Below, one piece after another: positions 8,764-17,441 of a DNA stretch of 64,000 nt. Location of the stretch: assembly GCA_934718065.1 (NCBI GenBank), contig CAKUZR010000014.1:1-64000 (forward strand). Direction: 5' to 3'. The translations under genes were made by a program, and so were the position numbers. Under the pieces are notes generated by a model. That model was not told where the DNA came from. It searched no databases and worked only from the letters and a program-made list of their open reading frames with translations. The stretch is from an uncultured Treponema sp. (GTDB taxonomy: Bacteria > Spirochaetota > Spirochaetia > Treponematales > Treponemataceae). Each line of letters starts with the position of its first letter. Within the stretch, counting starts at the first letter, position 1.

Positions 8764-9986
8764 TCAAATAACCAGAATAATAGCTCATCAATATTGGGAT
8801 AATTTTTTTTATTCATATTAGAATTTGACAGAATGCAAAAACTTGTGTCGTACATTTCATTGTAAAATAATAAATTTTCGCTGCCTGCGCTGCGTCCATA
8901 AGTTCCTGTGAACTCAAAATCTTTGTAAAATAGCTTACGAATTCCATATCCGTAAACTTCAGATTTGTCTGAATTTATATCAATAATGCTTTTGTAAAGC
9001 TGATTTCTTGTATGTTTGCTTATTGCATTTCCTTTTTCACTGTATAATTCATAGCCCCATTTAGCAATTGAGCTTGCGTTGCTTACCATTCCGCCGCTGC
9101 TCCAGCTGGCTTTGCCAATTAGATAAACAAAGGGTGTTAAAATTTTTGTTAAATCAATTGGCGTGAATCCGTCTCCAGTTAGATTGAAATCTGTATTTGG
9201 GTAAACATGAGGATGGGCTATGGCTGAATAATTCAATTCGTCCTGAGGTGCTAAATATGTCATGGATATTTTCAATGGCTTGTAAAAATATTCTTCAAAC
9301 AGACTATTTAGTTTTTTTCCAGTTGCTTTTTGGATTATAAGACCTAAAAGAATATAATTTGTGCTAGAATATATATATGTGCCTATTTTTTCTTTTGGAT
9401 ACTCAATATAGTCTAATATGTATTCAGGATTCCATGGTTCTGAAAAAATAGAGTTTGATGTATTGTAAAGTTTTGAATTTTTTGCAAAATCATAAATTCC
9501 GCTTGTATGATTTAAAAGTTCTTTTATGGTCGCATCTTTATTGATGTATAAATTTAAATCTTTTGTTCCGAGGTATTTTTCAGAAAAAAGTTCAGGCAAG
9601 TAATATTCAATGGTTTTGTTAATATCTACTATATTCTGTTCAATTAAAGTCAATGTTAAAGCGCTTGTAAATGTTTTTGAAATGCTATAGATGTAATGCA
9701 ATGTTTTATCAGTGCAGACATTTTTATCGCTTAGGCTGGTTAAGCCATAATTTTTATAAAAATTAATGTTTTCATTCTGCACAGAAACGCTTATCGCAGT
9801 TTTTATATTGTATTTTTCTACAAAGAGTTCTGTGAGTTTGTTTAATTTTTCTTCTTTTGAAATTGCTTTATTGTTCAAAATGTAAGCATATTGCAAGTCG
9901 AAATTTTCATTTGATTCAATTTCTGAATTTTTACAGTTTGTAAAAATTGGTAAAACAATACTTAATAAAAGTAATAATTTTTTCAT
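8748..9986 (-). CDS. Serine beta-lactamase/penicillin-binding-like hydrolase, lipoprotein
   Basis: A 412-aa protein. The start at 9986 gives a clean lipoprotein signal (MKKLLLLLSIVLPIFTNC); GGAG lies upstream. The class C beta-lactamase/esterase fold is shown by SISK (nucleophile SxxK motif, in YIYSISKTFTSALT), LLNHTSGIYDF and YSSTNYILLG (the YxN-region tyrosine). Such proteins are D-peptidases, esterases or amidases; a true beta-lactamase is less likely. It shares the operon with the C11 peptidase downstream and two lipoproteins upstream. Confidence 0.82.
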   Translation of the reverse strand: MKKLLLLLSIVLPIFTNCKNSEIESNENFDLQYAYILNNKAISKEEKLNKLTELFVEKYNIKTAISVSVQNENINFYKNYGLTSLSDKNVCTDKTLHYIYSISKTFTSALTLTLIEQNIVDINKTIEYYLPELFSEKYLGTKDLNLYINKDATIKELLNHTSGIYDFAKNSKLYNTSNSIFSEPWNPEYILDYIEYPKEKIGTYIYSSTNYILLGLIIQKATGKKLNSLFEEYFYKPLKISMTYLAPQDELNYSAIAHPHVYPNTDFNLTGDGFTPIDLTKILTPFVYLIGKASWSSGGMVSNASSIAKWGYELYSEKGNAISKHTRNQLYKSIIDINSDKSEVYGYGIRKLFYKDFEFTGTYGRSAGSENLLFYNEMYDTSFCILSNSNMNKKNYPNIDELLFWLFECVKI

Positions 9987-10005
9987 TATTTTTATATACT
10001 CCGAT

Positions 10006-10893
10006 TTAATCCAGTGGTTCTTCATATCTGATATTTTTCTTGCCGTCAATTAAATCATAAAAAAGGCAGTTTATTTCATCTTTTGATACAAATTTTATAT
10101 CCATGTAGTGGCACATATTTTCTGTTCCGCCAAGGAGTTTGTAGGTCAAGGAATTTGATGTTTCATCATAAGTTTTTTCTTTAGAAAGACCTTCAAAATA
10201 CAAGAACATATTTTCCATAAATCTGTCATCAGTGTCCCCGAAAAATTCAAAGCAATAAGGTGCTGAGAAGCTTTCATAGGCATAACTTTCCTTGTTGTCT
10301 GAATAATGGAATGTGTCCATAAGTTCTTTGTAATAAATTTTAGAGTTTTCTGAAAAACAAGCTGTCATTTTTTCATTTATGATTTCTATGCCATTAACTT
10401 TTAATATGTAATTGCATTCGTTTGTTTCTCTGTTTAAAAGTTCGATTTTTACATAGGCTTTGTTTTGCTCTGTGTTTTTCTGAAAGTGATTGCTCTTTGC
10501 GTGTCCTTCAAAAACAAATTCATTATCTTTTTCTTGTGGAATAGAAATCAAAGAGTCTGTTTCGTATTCTGCAACCCAAATCCATAGCGGATTGCAAACG
10601 GTTCGTTCTTCATCATCAAAAAATAAAACTAGATTCTGTCCTGTAACAAACAGCCTGTAGTTTATATCTCCTGAATTCAGGCTTTCTTTTTGCTTGAATA
10701 ATTTTTTGAATTCGGCAGTTTTCGCTGTGTTCCAGGGGTTCCATTCTGAAGCCAATGTGTCTTTTGTCCATTCAGGCAGATTATCAATGTCTTTGCCTCG
10801 GACTTTGATTTCTTCGGGAGTGCAGTCGAAAGGGCAGGATATAAAAAGAAAGGCCAGCCCGGTTAATAAAAATAAAATAAACTTTTTTTGCAT
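10006..10893 (-). CDS. Lipoprotein of unknown function
   Basis: A 295-aa protein with signal MQKKFILFLLTGLAFLFISC and a strong AGGAG RBS. The mature part has many aromatic and acidic residues (for example LPEWTKDTLASEWNPWNT) and alternating strand-like segments, suggesting a beta-rich extracytoplasmic domain. I do not recognise a family. It lies 19 nt before the serine hydrolase and behind a perfect hairpin that separates it from the upstream cysteine peptidase-like gene. Confidence 0.7.
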   Translation of the reverse strand: MQKKFILFLLTGLAFLFISCPFDCTPEEIKVRGKDIDNLPEWTKDTLASEWNPWNTAKTAEFKKLFKQKESLNSGDINYRLFVTGQNLVLFFDDEERTVCNPLWIWVAEYETDSLISIPQEKDNEFVFEGHAKSNHFQKNTEQNKAYVKIELLNRETNECNYILKVNGIEIINEKMTACFSENSKIYYKELMDTFHYSDNKESYAYESFSAPYCFEFFGDTDDRFMENMFLYFEGLSKEKTYDETSNSLTYKLLGGTENMCHYMDIKFVSKDEINCLFYDLIDGKKNIRYEEPLD

Positions 10894-10907
10894 AAAATTT
10901 CTCCTGG

Positions 10908-10943
10908 AAACTCAAAGTATGGAAAACTCCATACTTTGAGTTT
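10908..10943 (-). other. Perfect 16-bp intercistronic hairpin
   Basis: Stem 10908-10923 with 10928-10943 and loop AAAC. It has no T-run in the direction of transcription; the next gene's AGGAG follows within a few nucleotides. An mRNA processing or stability element between cistrons fits better than a terminator. Confidence 0.65.
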
Positions 10944-10948
10944 GAAAT

Positions 10949-12295
10949 TTATTTTCTTACAACGTTATATGAAGAAACGTGCCAGAACGGATTATAAGCT
11001 TCCCAGCCATTTTCACAATTGTTTCCGTCCAAGATTTTTATATATTTCCATTTAAAAATCCACCAGCCTTCTTCTTTGTATGCAATTACATTTCTATAAT
11101 GAAAACCGCCTTTAAAATCTTCCCAGCTTGTAAATTTCAAAGCTCTTAAGTTGATTCCTGGAATATCATTATTAATGCTTGCTTTTGGCCAAAACGAGCA
11201 GCTTTCTATTTTGTAATTTGAATATTTAGAAACTGCGCCCGTAAGATTCCAAGGCCAGGTTATGTCGGTTCCGTCTGGAATTGAGAGAGCAGAATACAAT
11301 GCGGCTTTTCTAGTCTTGAAAGGTCTTATATTATTCCAAGTATAAAGGTCTTTATCTTTTTCGTGTAAATACTCTAAGATGAATCCTGAAACAGTTGCTC
11401 CGCATGCATCATATCCAAGAGGTCTTGAATGGCTTTTGCTGTTCCAGCCTATTATTTCTCCGCAATGATTGATTGCATTTTGAATTTTCCTTGAATCTAC
11501 TTCTTTTCTCTGTTTTTTGCTGCCGCCTCTGAATACCATATTTCCAAGATTTCCCTTGTTTTCTTTTGCGGATTTCCAGAAATCAGCGGTTTCTTGCCTA
11601 TAGTTTGAAATTTCTTCTAATTTTTCAGATTTTTCTTCCTCTGAAAATACATCAGGATTTTCTTTTATGAATTCTTCTGTTGTGATAAGACTGTTTAATT
11701 CTTTTACAGCTTCTCCGTTTTCAGGAGAAATTAGTTTTTCAAATGATATATTTCCATTTTTTGTTATTTGGGAAGCAGCTATTGCATAATTTGGATATAC
11801 ATCATCGACTATTCGGGGAATTTCATTTTCTGACAATGCGCCGTTATTGTAAAGCTCCATTAAAGTGTCGAAGTATCCTTTCATTGAAAATACGTAGGCT
11901 ATTGGACCGCCTAAATTTTCCTGAGCATTTATAGTTATGGCTGCAATTGTTTCACTGTCATTTATTACGCGAAATTCGTAGAAACGAATTTCACCATTTT
12001 GATTATATATTCCTATTGGAAGTTCCCAAAGTTCAGAAGTTTCTGGATAATCTCCATCTTCTATAAAGCTGTCTAACTGCATCTGAGCAATTTCTCTTGA
12101 AAGTTCCCAGTCTACAATTCCTTCATTTCCTCTTGTCAGCAAAGCATTCAGTTCGGTTTCGCTTGATAGAAGTTCAAATTCTTTTTCAATATTTTGAGTT
12201 CTTGTTGCTGCTTCCTTTGTATCTGAACAACTTGGTAGAAAGAAACTAAATAGACTAAATAAAGTGCATATAATGATAAATTTTTGTTTATACAT
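10949..12295 (-). CDS. Lipoprotein with a putative papain-like/C39-like cysteine peptidase domain
   Basis: A 448-aa protein with lipoprotein signal ending FFLPSC. The C-terminal half contains LGYDACGATVSGFILEYL, which resembles the Cys-containing helix of papain-like and C39-type peptidases (DxCGxTx), and a later HYRNVIAYKEEGWW that could supply the active-site His. The N-terminal ~200 residues resemble a propeptide-like module but are not assigned. The peptidase role is inferred from these two motifs only. First gene of the four-gene lipoprotein operon; AAGGA lies upstream of the ATG. Confidence 0.5.
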   Translation of the reverse strand: MYKQKFIIICTLFSLFSFFLPSCSDTKEAATRTQNIEKEFELLSSETELNALLTRGNEGIVDWELSREIAQMQLDSFIEDGDYPETSELWELPIGIYNQNGEIRFYEFRVINDSETIAAITINAQENLGGPIAYVFSMKGYFDTLMELYNNGALSENEIPRIVDDVYPNYAIAASQITKNGNISFEKLISPENGEAVKELNSLITTEEFIKENPDVFSEEEKSEKLEEISNYRQETADFWKSAKENKGNLGNMVFRGGSKKQRKEVDSRKIQNAINHCGEIIGWNSKSHSRPLGYDACGATVSGFILEYLHEKDKDLYTWNNIRPFKTRKAALYSALSIPDGTDITWPWNLTGAVSKYSNYKIESCSFWPKASINNDIPGINLRALKFTSWEDFKGGFHYRNVIAYKEEGWWIFKWKYIKILDGNNCENGWEAYNPFWHVSSYNVVRK

Positions 12296-12389
12296 TTTCT
12301 CATCCTTTTTATAAATGTTTAGTCAAGCTTGATTTTTCAGATGATATTTGTTCTTTTGGCGTTTGTAAATGTGCTGAAATACGAATTAA

Positions 12390-12414
12390 CCGAGTTCACG
12401 AAAAATGAACTTGG
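12390..12414. promoter_or_regulatory. Inverted repeat between two divergent genes
   Basis: CCGAGTTC and GAACTTGG form an 8-bp arm pair (one mismatch) with a 9-nt centre, midway between the lipoprotein operon and the membrane HTH regulator. It is a candidate operator. The rest of 12296-12484 holds nothing else recognisable. Confidence 0.35.
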
Positions 12415-12484
12415 TTCACTTGGATTTTGCTTTTAATATGACAAGTATTTCTCTTTTTTTCTTTCATTTATGTTTTTTTCAATG

Positions 12485-12490
12485 TATAAT
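12485..12490 (+). promoter_or_regulatory. -10 of the membrane HTH regulator, leaderless type
   Basis: TATAAT, then 6 nt, then ATG at 12497; no Shine-Dalgarno sequence. An in-frame ATG at 12470 lies upstream of the -10 and is not used in this model. Confidence 0.55.
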
Positions 12491-12496
12491 TTTTCT

Positions 12497-13264
12497 ATGA
12501 ATATAAGTAAAAAAGTTTTGGCTGAGCGGTTTATGATTTTCTTTGCGGGCGTTGTGCAGGTTGTGGGGTTTGCAATAAGCATTTCTATTGAAGATTTTTC
12601 AAAGGCTTTTGTGCCGTATTTTAATGTCATTGTTCCTGTTCTGAATATTTCCTGCGCGGCGGTCTGTTTCTTTCTGGTCGTTTTTCCTAAATTCAAATTT
12701 CTGCAAGCGACTGTTCTTTTTGTTCAGGGAATTGCAATGACGCTGAACAATCTTATTTTTCTGGGAATTTTTTTGTATTGCCTTGGAATTGTGCTTCTGT
12801 TCTGCTACGGATATTTAAAATCCGGAAAAAATATTAAGATTCTTGTTTGCACAGGTTTGCTGCTTGTGTCTTTGCTGCCAATTTTGTTCAAGGATGTTTC
12901 TGCTTTTTTTATGGCAGTTGCCTTTATGATGTTTGTTCTTTTTTCATATTTTCATCTTTATCTTGTGATTAAGAACAATTTTATTGATTTGTTTCCGTTT
13001 CTTGGTGAAAAAATCTCAAGCATGAAGCTGCCGGAATACGGCGGAAAACTTAGGCTTTCTGAATTTGGAATTTCTGAGCGGCAAATGCAGCTTTTGGCTC
13101 GCTATAAGAAAGGAAACAAAAAATATAAAGATTTGGCGAGTTGTTTTTGTATCAGCGAATCGGCTGTGAAACACGAAATGTCGAAATTCTGCAAAAAGTT
13201 CGGTGTAAAGAACGTTGATTCTCTGATTGCGCTGTTGAATCTGTACAGTGTTGAATATGCCTGA
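12497..13264 (+). CDS. Membrane-bound transcription factor with C-terminal LuxR-type HTH (paralogue 1)
   Basis: A 255-aa protein. Residues ~10-175 form about six hydrophobic membrane segments (for example AGVVQVVGFAISI, NLIFLGIFLYCLGIVLLF and FMAVAFMMFVLFSYF). A short linker leads to a C-terminal helix-turn-helix: LSEFGISERQMQLLARYKKG, then YKDLASCFCISESAVKHEM, the order of a GerE/LuxR HTH, followed by a helix ending in LIALLNL. This is a one-component membrane sensor-regulator; the ligand is unknown. It has a paralogue with identical architecture at 57853-58641. A tandem array of palindromes begins 127 bp after its stop codon. Confidence 0.75.
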   Translation: MNISKKVLAERFMIFFAGVVQVVGFAISISIEDFSKAFVPYFNVIVPVLNISCAAVCFFLVVFPKFKFLQATVLFVQGIAMTLNNLIFLGIFLYCLGIVLLFCYGYLKSGKNIKILVCTGLLLVSLLPILFKDVSAFFMAVAFMMFVLFSYFHLYLVIKNNFIDLFPFLGEKISSMKLPEYGGKLRLSEFGISERQMQLLARYKKGNKKYKDLASCFCISESAVKHEMSKFCKKFGVKNVDSLIALLNLYSVEYA

Positions 13265-13391
13265 AATAAATCTTTCCTGGCGCGGTATATAATGTTTCTC
13301 TGCCTGTCCGTAAGGTGATGATTGATACCTTCGTGTTTGCGGTGCGATTGTTTCCGCGTTGTGTCCTGTGTTGTTTCCGTATATTACATCG

Positions 13392-13572
13392 CTGATTAAG
13401 TTAATCAGTAGCCTGCTGATTAGTCTAATCAGTGGTATGATGATTAAGTTAATCAGCGGTGTACTGACTAGTTAATCAGTGGTGTACTGATTAGTTAATC
13501 AGCGCTCTGATGACTAGTTAATCAGTGATGTGCTGATTAGCTGATAAGCGGCATGCTGATTAAAATTAAAAT
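13392..13572. repeat. Tandem array of eight palindromic units, period 23-24 bp
   Basis: Each unit carries a variant of the palindrome CTGATTA(AG)TTAATCAG followed by 6-8 bp such as TGGTGTA. Units start at 13392, 13416, 13440, 13464, 13487, ~13510, 13533 and 13556; the last two are degenerate. It lies between the membrane HTH gene and the AAA/PD-(D/E)XK gene. A multi-site operator or VNTR fits; it is not a CRISPR because the repeat/spacer structure is absent. The flanks 13265-13391 and 13573-13640 hold nothing recognisable. Confidence 0.85.
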
Positions 13573-13640
13573 TCAACGGCGGAAAAACATCTGGCAGTGT
13601 GGATCAATGCATCTAATAATCTGCAAAACTCGTTTTTTTG

Positions 13641-13649
13641 TGCTATAAT
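13641..13649 (+). promoter_or_regulatory. Extended -10 of the AAA/PD-(D/E)XK gene
   Basis: TGC-TATAAT (hexamer 13644-13649), 6 nt, ATG at 13656. Leaderless type with no RBS. Confidence 0.55.
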
Positions 13650-13655
13650 AATTCC

Positions 13656-15260
13656 ATGCAGAATATCAGGAAACTGCCGGTTGGCATTCAGACATTTGAA
13701 GACTTACGGAAAAACGGTTATATCTATATTGACAAGACAAAATTTATTTACAATCTTGTTCATACTGGCAAGGTTTATTTTCTTAGCAGGCCGCGCAGGT
13801 TCGGGAAAAGCCTTCTGCTTTCAACTTTGAAGGCGTACTTTGAGGGCAGAAAGGAGCTTTTTGAGGGGCTGAAAATCGCGGAGCTTGAAAAGGAAAATCC
13901 CGACGCATGGCAAAAATATCCGGTTGTCTATCTGAATTTTGCGCAAAATAATTTTTCAAGAGAAAAAGCTGTTGAAGAGTGCATAAATGCTCAGCTTGAA
14001 AAATATGAATCAGAATATGGAATAAAACCGGAATGCGCTGATTTTTTGAATCCAATTTACTTTGCAAGCCGCTTCATGAACATTGTGAAAACTGCCCGGG
14101 AGAAAACCGGAATGCAGGCGGCCGTTCTGATAGACGAGTACGACAAGCCGCTTCTGGACGCGCAGAACAACGAGGAGCTTACAAGCAGCAACCGCGAGAC
14201 GCTGAAAGGGCTTTACATAACGCTGAAGGCTCTTGACGAGAACCTGAAGTTCGTACTTCTTACCGGCGTTACAAAATTCAGCAAGGTGAGCATTTTCAGC
14301 GATTTGAACCAGCTGGAGGATATTTCGATTTCAGAGCAGTTTGCGGAAATTTGCGGAATCACGGAAGAGGAGATGCTTTCAAGCTTGAAGCCTGAGATAA
14401 ATGCGATGGCGGAGAAGAATCAGCTTTCCGAGGATGAGTGCGTGCAGAAACTGAAAAAAATGTACGACGGCTACCATTTTTACGAAAATAGCAAGGGTGT
14501 TTATAATCCATTCAGTCTTATAAATGCGTTGAAAAGGCAGGATTTTGCATATTACTGGTTCTCCACCGGAACGCCGACGTTTCTTATCAAGAAGCTGAGG
14601 GCAAGCACGATGAGCTACATGGATCTTTCAAATGGAATCGAGGCGACCGCGCAGGAGCTTCAGGACTACCGAAACGACAATCCGGATCCGGTTCCGCTTT
14701 TTTACCAGACCGGCTACCTTACGATAAAGGGCTACGACCGCGAGTTCGGCGTTTACCTTCTGAAATATCCGAACGACGAGGTGAAATATGCGTTCATAAA
14801 TTCGCTTGTGCCGGCCGTTCTTGACATCCAGAGCTCAAGCGCGCTTGACGTGGTTTCTTTCGCGCGCGACATAAAGAAAGGTGACATTGAAAGCGTGATG
14901 AGGCGGTTCAAGTCGCTGTTCGCGATGCTTCCGTACACAACGTTCGGCAAGGGGAAGTCAGACGGCGTTGTTGAGCAGAATTTCCAGAATGTGTTCTATC
15001 TGGTTTTCACGCTTCTTGGCCAGTGGTCAAGGGTTGAGGAAACCTCCGCGCTGGGGCGGGCGGACTGCGTCCTGGAAAACGGCGGCAACGTGTTCATCTT
15101 TGAGTTCAAGCGCGACAAAAGCGCGGACGAGGCTCTGCGCCAGATAGAAGAATCCGGCTATGCGAAACCGTACGAATCCAGCGGAAAACGCATCGTGAAA
15201 ATCGGCGCGAGCTTCTCCACAAAGGACCGAAGCCTTGTGGAATGGAAGATTGTGGAGTAA
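13656..15260 (+). CDS. AAA-ATPase-like / PD-(D/E)XK nuclease superfamily protein
   Basis: A 534-aa cytoplasmic protein of the AAA-ATPase_like plus PDDEXK_9 arrangement, common in multiple copies in Treponema and Bacteroidetes. The N-terminal signature is LPVGIQTFEDLRKNGYIYID; the P-loop is RPRRFGKSLLLSTL (GKS present, first Gly replaced); Walker B is AAVLIDEYDKPL. The C-terminal nuclease core shows GRADCVL and IFEFKRDKS, the D...ExK pattern. Its biological role is not established; a DNA-related or defence role is possible. Next to the palindromic array. The downstream end is shared with a bidirectional terminator against pckG. Confidence 0.85.
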   Translation: MQNIRKLPVGIQTFEDLRKNGYIYIDKTKFIYNLVHTGKVYFLSRPRRFGKSLLLSTLKAYFEGRKELFEGLKIAELEKENPDAWQKYPVVYLNFAQNNFSREKAVEECINAQLEKYESEYGIKPECADFLNPIYFASRFMNIVKTAREKTGMQAAVLIDEYDKPLLDAQNNEELTSSNRETLKGLYITLKALDENLKFVLLTGVTKFSKVSIFSDLNQLEDISISEQFAEICGITEEEMLSSLKPEINAMAEKNQLSEDECVQKLKKMYDGYHFYENSKGVYNPFSLINALKRQDFAYYWFSTGTPTFLIKKLRASTMSYMDLSNGIEATAQELQDYRNDNPDPVPLFYQTGYLTIKGYDREFGVYLLKYPNDEVKYAFINSLVPAVLDIQSSSALDVVSFARDIKKGDIESVMRRFKSLFAMLPYTTFGKGKSDGVVEQNFQNVFYLVFTLLGQWSRVEETSALGRADCVLENGGNVFIFEFKRDKSADEALRQIEESGYAKPYESSGKRIVKIGASFSTKDRSLVEWKIVE

Positions 15261-15286
15261 ATGGAATCTTTTTAGAAAAGTTATAA

Positions 15287-15319
15287 AAAAAACGCCCGCA
15301 AGAAATTGCGGGCGTTTTT
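15287..15319. terminator. Bidirectional terminator
   Basis: CGCCCGCAA (15293-15301), loop GAAA, TTGCGGGCG (15306-15314), flanked by an A-run and a T-run. Serves the AAA/PD-(D/E)XK gene and the converging pckG. Confidence 0.92.
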
Positions 15320-15353
15320 GCCTTTATCTAAATTCTATTCTGTTTATTTAGAA

Positions 15354-17207
15354 TTATTTAGAAAGACGTGCTTCAAGGTCATTCAAGCAGTCAGAAAGTT
15401 CTTTTGGAAGATGCTTTCCGAACTTAGGATAGTGGTTCTCGCGGATGTCTTTACATTCTTTGAGCCAGCCTTCCTTGTCAACTGCTGTGATTGCAGGAAT
15501 CTGAGCCTTGTAAACGTCTGCGAGGCCGTCAAGGTTAAGAGCGCCTTCTTTTGGCATATATCCAATTGGTGTGTCAACGTAGTTGTCTTTTCCGTCGCAG
15601 CGGTCAAAAATCCATGCAAGAACGCGGCTGTTGTCGCCGTATCCTGGCCACATGAATCCACCTGGAAGATCCTTGTTGTTGTCGTCCTTGCGGAACCAGT
15701 TAACGTAGAAAATCTTAGGAAGCTTGTCTTCTTCACCGCGTTTTGCAGCAGCTGCTCCAACGTCAATCCAGTGCTGGAAGTAGTCGCCCATGTTGTATCC
15801 GCAGAATGGAAGAATTGCGAACGGATCGCGTCGGATTTTTCCAACCTGAGAAGCGTCGATTGTAGATGCAGCTGTGATTTCTGAACCTACGATAGAGCCA
15901 AGGAATACACCGTGGTTCCAGTTGCGGCTCTGGTGTACGAGCGGAACTGTTGAAGGACGGCGGCCTCCGAACAAGATTGCGCTGATTGGTACACCTTCCG
16001 GGCTTTCCCAGTCAGATGCGATGCAAGGACACTGTTTTGCAGGCGCTGTGAAGCGTGCGTTCGGGTGAGCGAATTCTTCGCCCTTAGGAGATTTGTCCTT
16101 TGGAAGAGCGTCGCGTGTGTTGCCTTTCCAGTCAACAAGCTTGCCCTTTGCAGGATATCCGATTCCTTCCCACCAAACGTCTCCGTCTTCTGTAAGAGCG
16201 CAGTTTGTGAAGATTGTGTTCTTTGAAGCAGCTTCAAGAGCGTTCTTGTTTGATTCAGCAGATGTTCCTGGGGCAACTCCGAAGAATCCTGCCTCTGGGT
16301 TGATTGCGTAAAGACGGCCGTCTTTTCCGAATTTCATCCATGCAATATCATCGCCGACTGTTTCAACTTTCCAGCCAGGGATTGTAGGAATAAGCATTGC
16401 GAGGTTTGTTTTTCCGCAGGCAGAAGGGAATGCGCCAGTAACGTACTTAACTTCGCCCTTAGGATTTGTAAGCTTAAGGATAAGCATGTGCTCAGCGAGC
16501 CAGCCTTCTTCGCGTGCAATTACAGTTGCAATGCGGAGCGCGAAACATTTCTTTCCAAGAAGAGCGTTTCCGCCGTATCCAGAACCGTAAGACCAGATAA
16601 GGCGTTCTTCCGGGAACTGGCTGATGTATTTGTGCTCAACATCTGCGCAAGGCCATACACCGTTGTCTTTTTCACCGTTGTTGAGCGGTTTTCCAACTGA
16701 ATGAAGACAAGGAACAAAGTCGTCTCCAAGGTAAGCCCATACTTTTTCACCGGCACGTGTCATGATGTCCATGTTCAAAACAACGTATTCTGAATCTGTA
16801 AGCTCGATTCCGTATTTTGCGATTGGTGAGCCAAGCGGTCCCATGCAGAATGGAATTACATACATTGTTCTTCCGTGCATACAGCCTGTGTAAAGGCCTT
16901 TCATTGTTGCTTTAAGTTCTGCCGGCGCAATCCAGTGGTTTGTAGGACCAGCATCTTCTTCCTTTACAGAAGAAATAAATGTGCGTGACTCAACTCGCGC
17001 AACATCACTTGGAAGCGAACGGAACAAGAAAGAATTTTCCTTCTTCGCAAGTTTTGTAGCCAGTCCAGCGTCAACGCATTTCTGCATAAGACGGTCATAT
17101 TCTGCTTTTGAACCATCGCAAACAACTACATTGTCAGGTTCACACATCTTAACGCATTCTTCAATCCAATTTTTAATCTTGGAATTTTTAATTTCATCAA
17201 GTGTCAT
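15354..17207 (-). CDS. pckG: Phosphoenolpyruvate carboxykinase (GTP)
   Basis: A 617-aa enzyme interconverting oxaloacetate and PEP with GTP/GDP. GTP-type features include [16 protein letters not shown] (residues ~259-274; the reactive Cys lies within the kinase-1a P-loop), [13 protein letters not shown] and the C-terminal [18 protein letters not shown]. Length is typical. In anaerobes making succinate it usually fixes CO2 onto PEP; that direction is inferred. The start at 17207 is fixed by AGGAG 6 nt upstream, in contrast to the many leaderless genes nearby. Divergent from pyk, with which it forms the PEP/pyruvate node. Confidence 0.96.
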   Translation of the reverse strand: MTLDEIKNSKIKNWIEECVKMCEPDNVVVCDGSKAEYDRLMQKCVDAGLATKLAKKENSFLFRSLPSDVARVESRTFISSVKEEDAGPTNHWIAPAELKATMKGLYTGCMHGRTMYVIPFCMGPLGSPIAKYGIELTDSEYVVLNMDIMTRAGEKVWAYLGDDFVPCLHSVGKPLNNGEKDNGVWPCADVEHKYISQFPEERLIWSYGSGYGGNALLGKKCFALRIATVIAREEGWLAEHMLILKLTNPKGEVKYVTGAFPSACGKTNLAMLIPTIPGWKVETVGDDIAWMKFGKDGRLYAINPEAGFFGVAPGTSAESNKNALEAASKNTIFTNCALTEDGDVWWEGIGYPAKGKLVDWKGNTRDALPKDKSPKGEEFAHPNARFTAPAKQCPCIASDWESPEGVPISAILFGGRRPSTVPLVHQSRNWNHGVFLGSIVGSEITAASTIDASQVGKIRRDPFAILPFCGYNMGDYFQHWIDVGAAAAKRGEEDKLPKIFYVNWFRKDDNNKDLPGGFMWPGYGDNSRVLAWIFDRCDGKDNYVDTPIGYMPKEGALNLDGLADVYKAQIPAITAVDKEGWLKECKDIRENHYPKFGKHLPKELSDCLNDLEARLSK

Positions 17208-17213
17208 CTATAA

Positions 17214-17218
17214 CTCCT
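17214..17218 (-). promoter_or_regulatory. Strong Shine-Dalgarno of pckG
   Basis: AGGAG on the minus strand, 6 nt before the ATG. It shows that canonical RBSs exist beside leaderless starts in this genome. Confidence 0.8.
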
Positions 17219-17406
17219 GTTTTATTGAAATCGGGTTTCCCCAAAAATCCTTTGCTTTAAAATATACTATCTTTTAAGTTTAAGTTCAATGAAAAATCAG
17301 TTTGCCGAGAAAAGTTTACATCATCAGGCCGGAATGAAAAAATTAATGCGGCGGCAAGTTCTTTGTAAAATTCATAAAAAGTGAACTTTTTTTGATGATA
17401 AAAAAA

Positions 17407-17435
17407 TTCACAAATCAAATTAATATTTGTATAAT
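17407..17435 (+). promoter_or_regulatory. Leaderless promoter of pyk
   Basis: TTCACA (17407-17412), exactly 17 bp, TATAAT (17430-17435), 6 nt, ATG (17442). This is one of the best examples of a complete promoter placing +1 at the start codon. Confidence 0.65.
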
Positions 17436-17441
17436 AGAAGT

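Noticed and set aside
8748..9986. True beta-lactamase resistance gene
   Set aside because: The SxxK fold is shared by esterases and D-peptidases, and the lipoprotein operon context gives no sign of a resistance role.
12433..12696. An 87-codon minus-strand ORF
   Set aside because: Lies antisense to the membrane HTH regulator and its promoter; lysine-rich with no support.
13392..13572. Possible CRISPR array
   Set aside because: The units are palindromes in tandem with 6-8-bp gaps, with no unique ~30-bp spacers and no cas genes.
17208..17441. Possible small gene between pckG and pyk
   Set aside because: Only short frames without RBS; the region is explained by the two divergent promoters.
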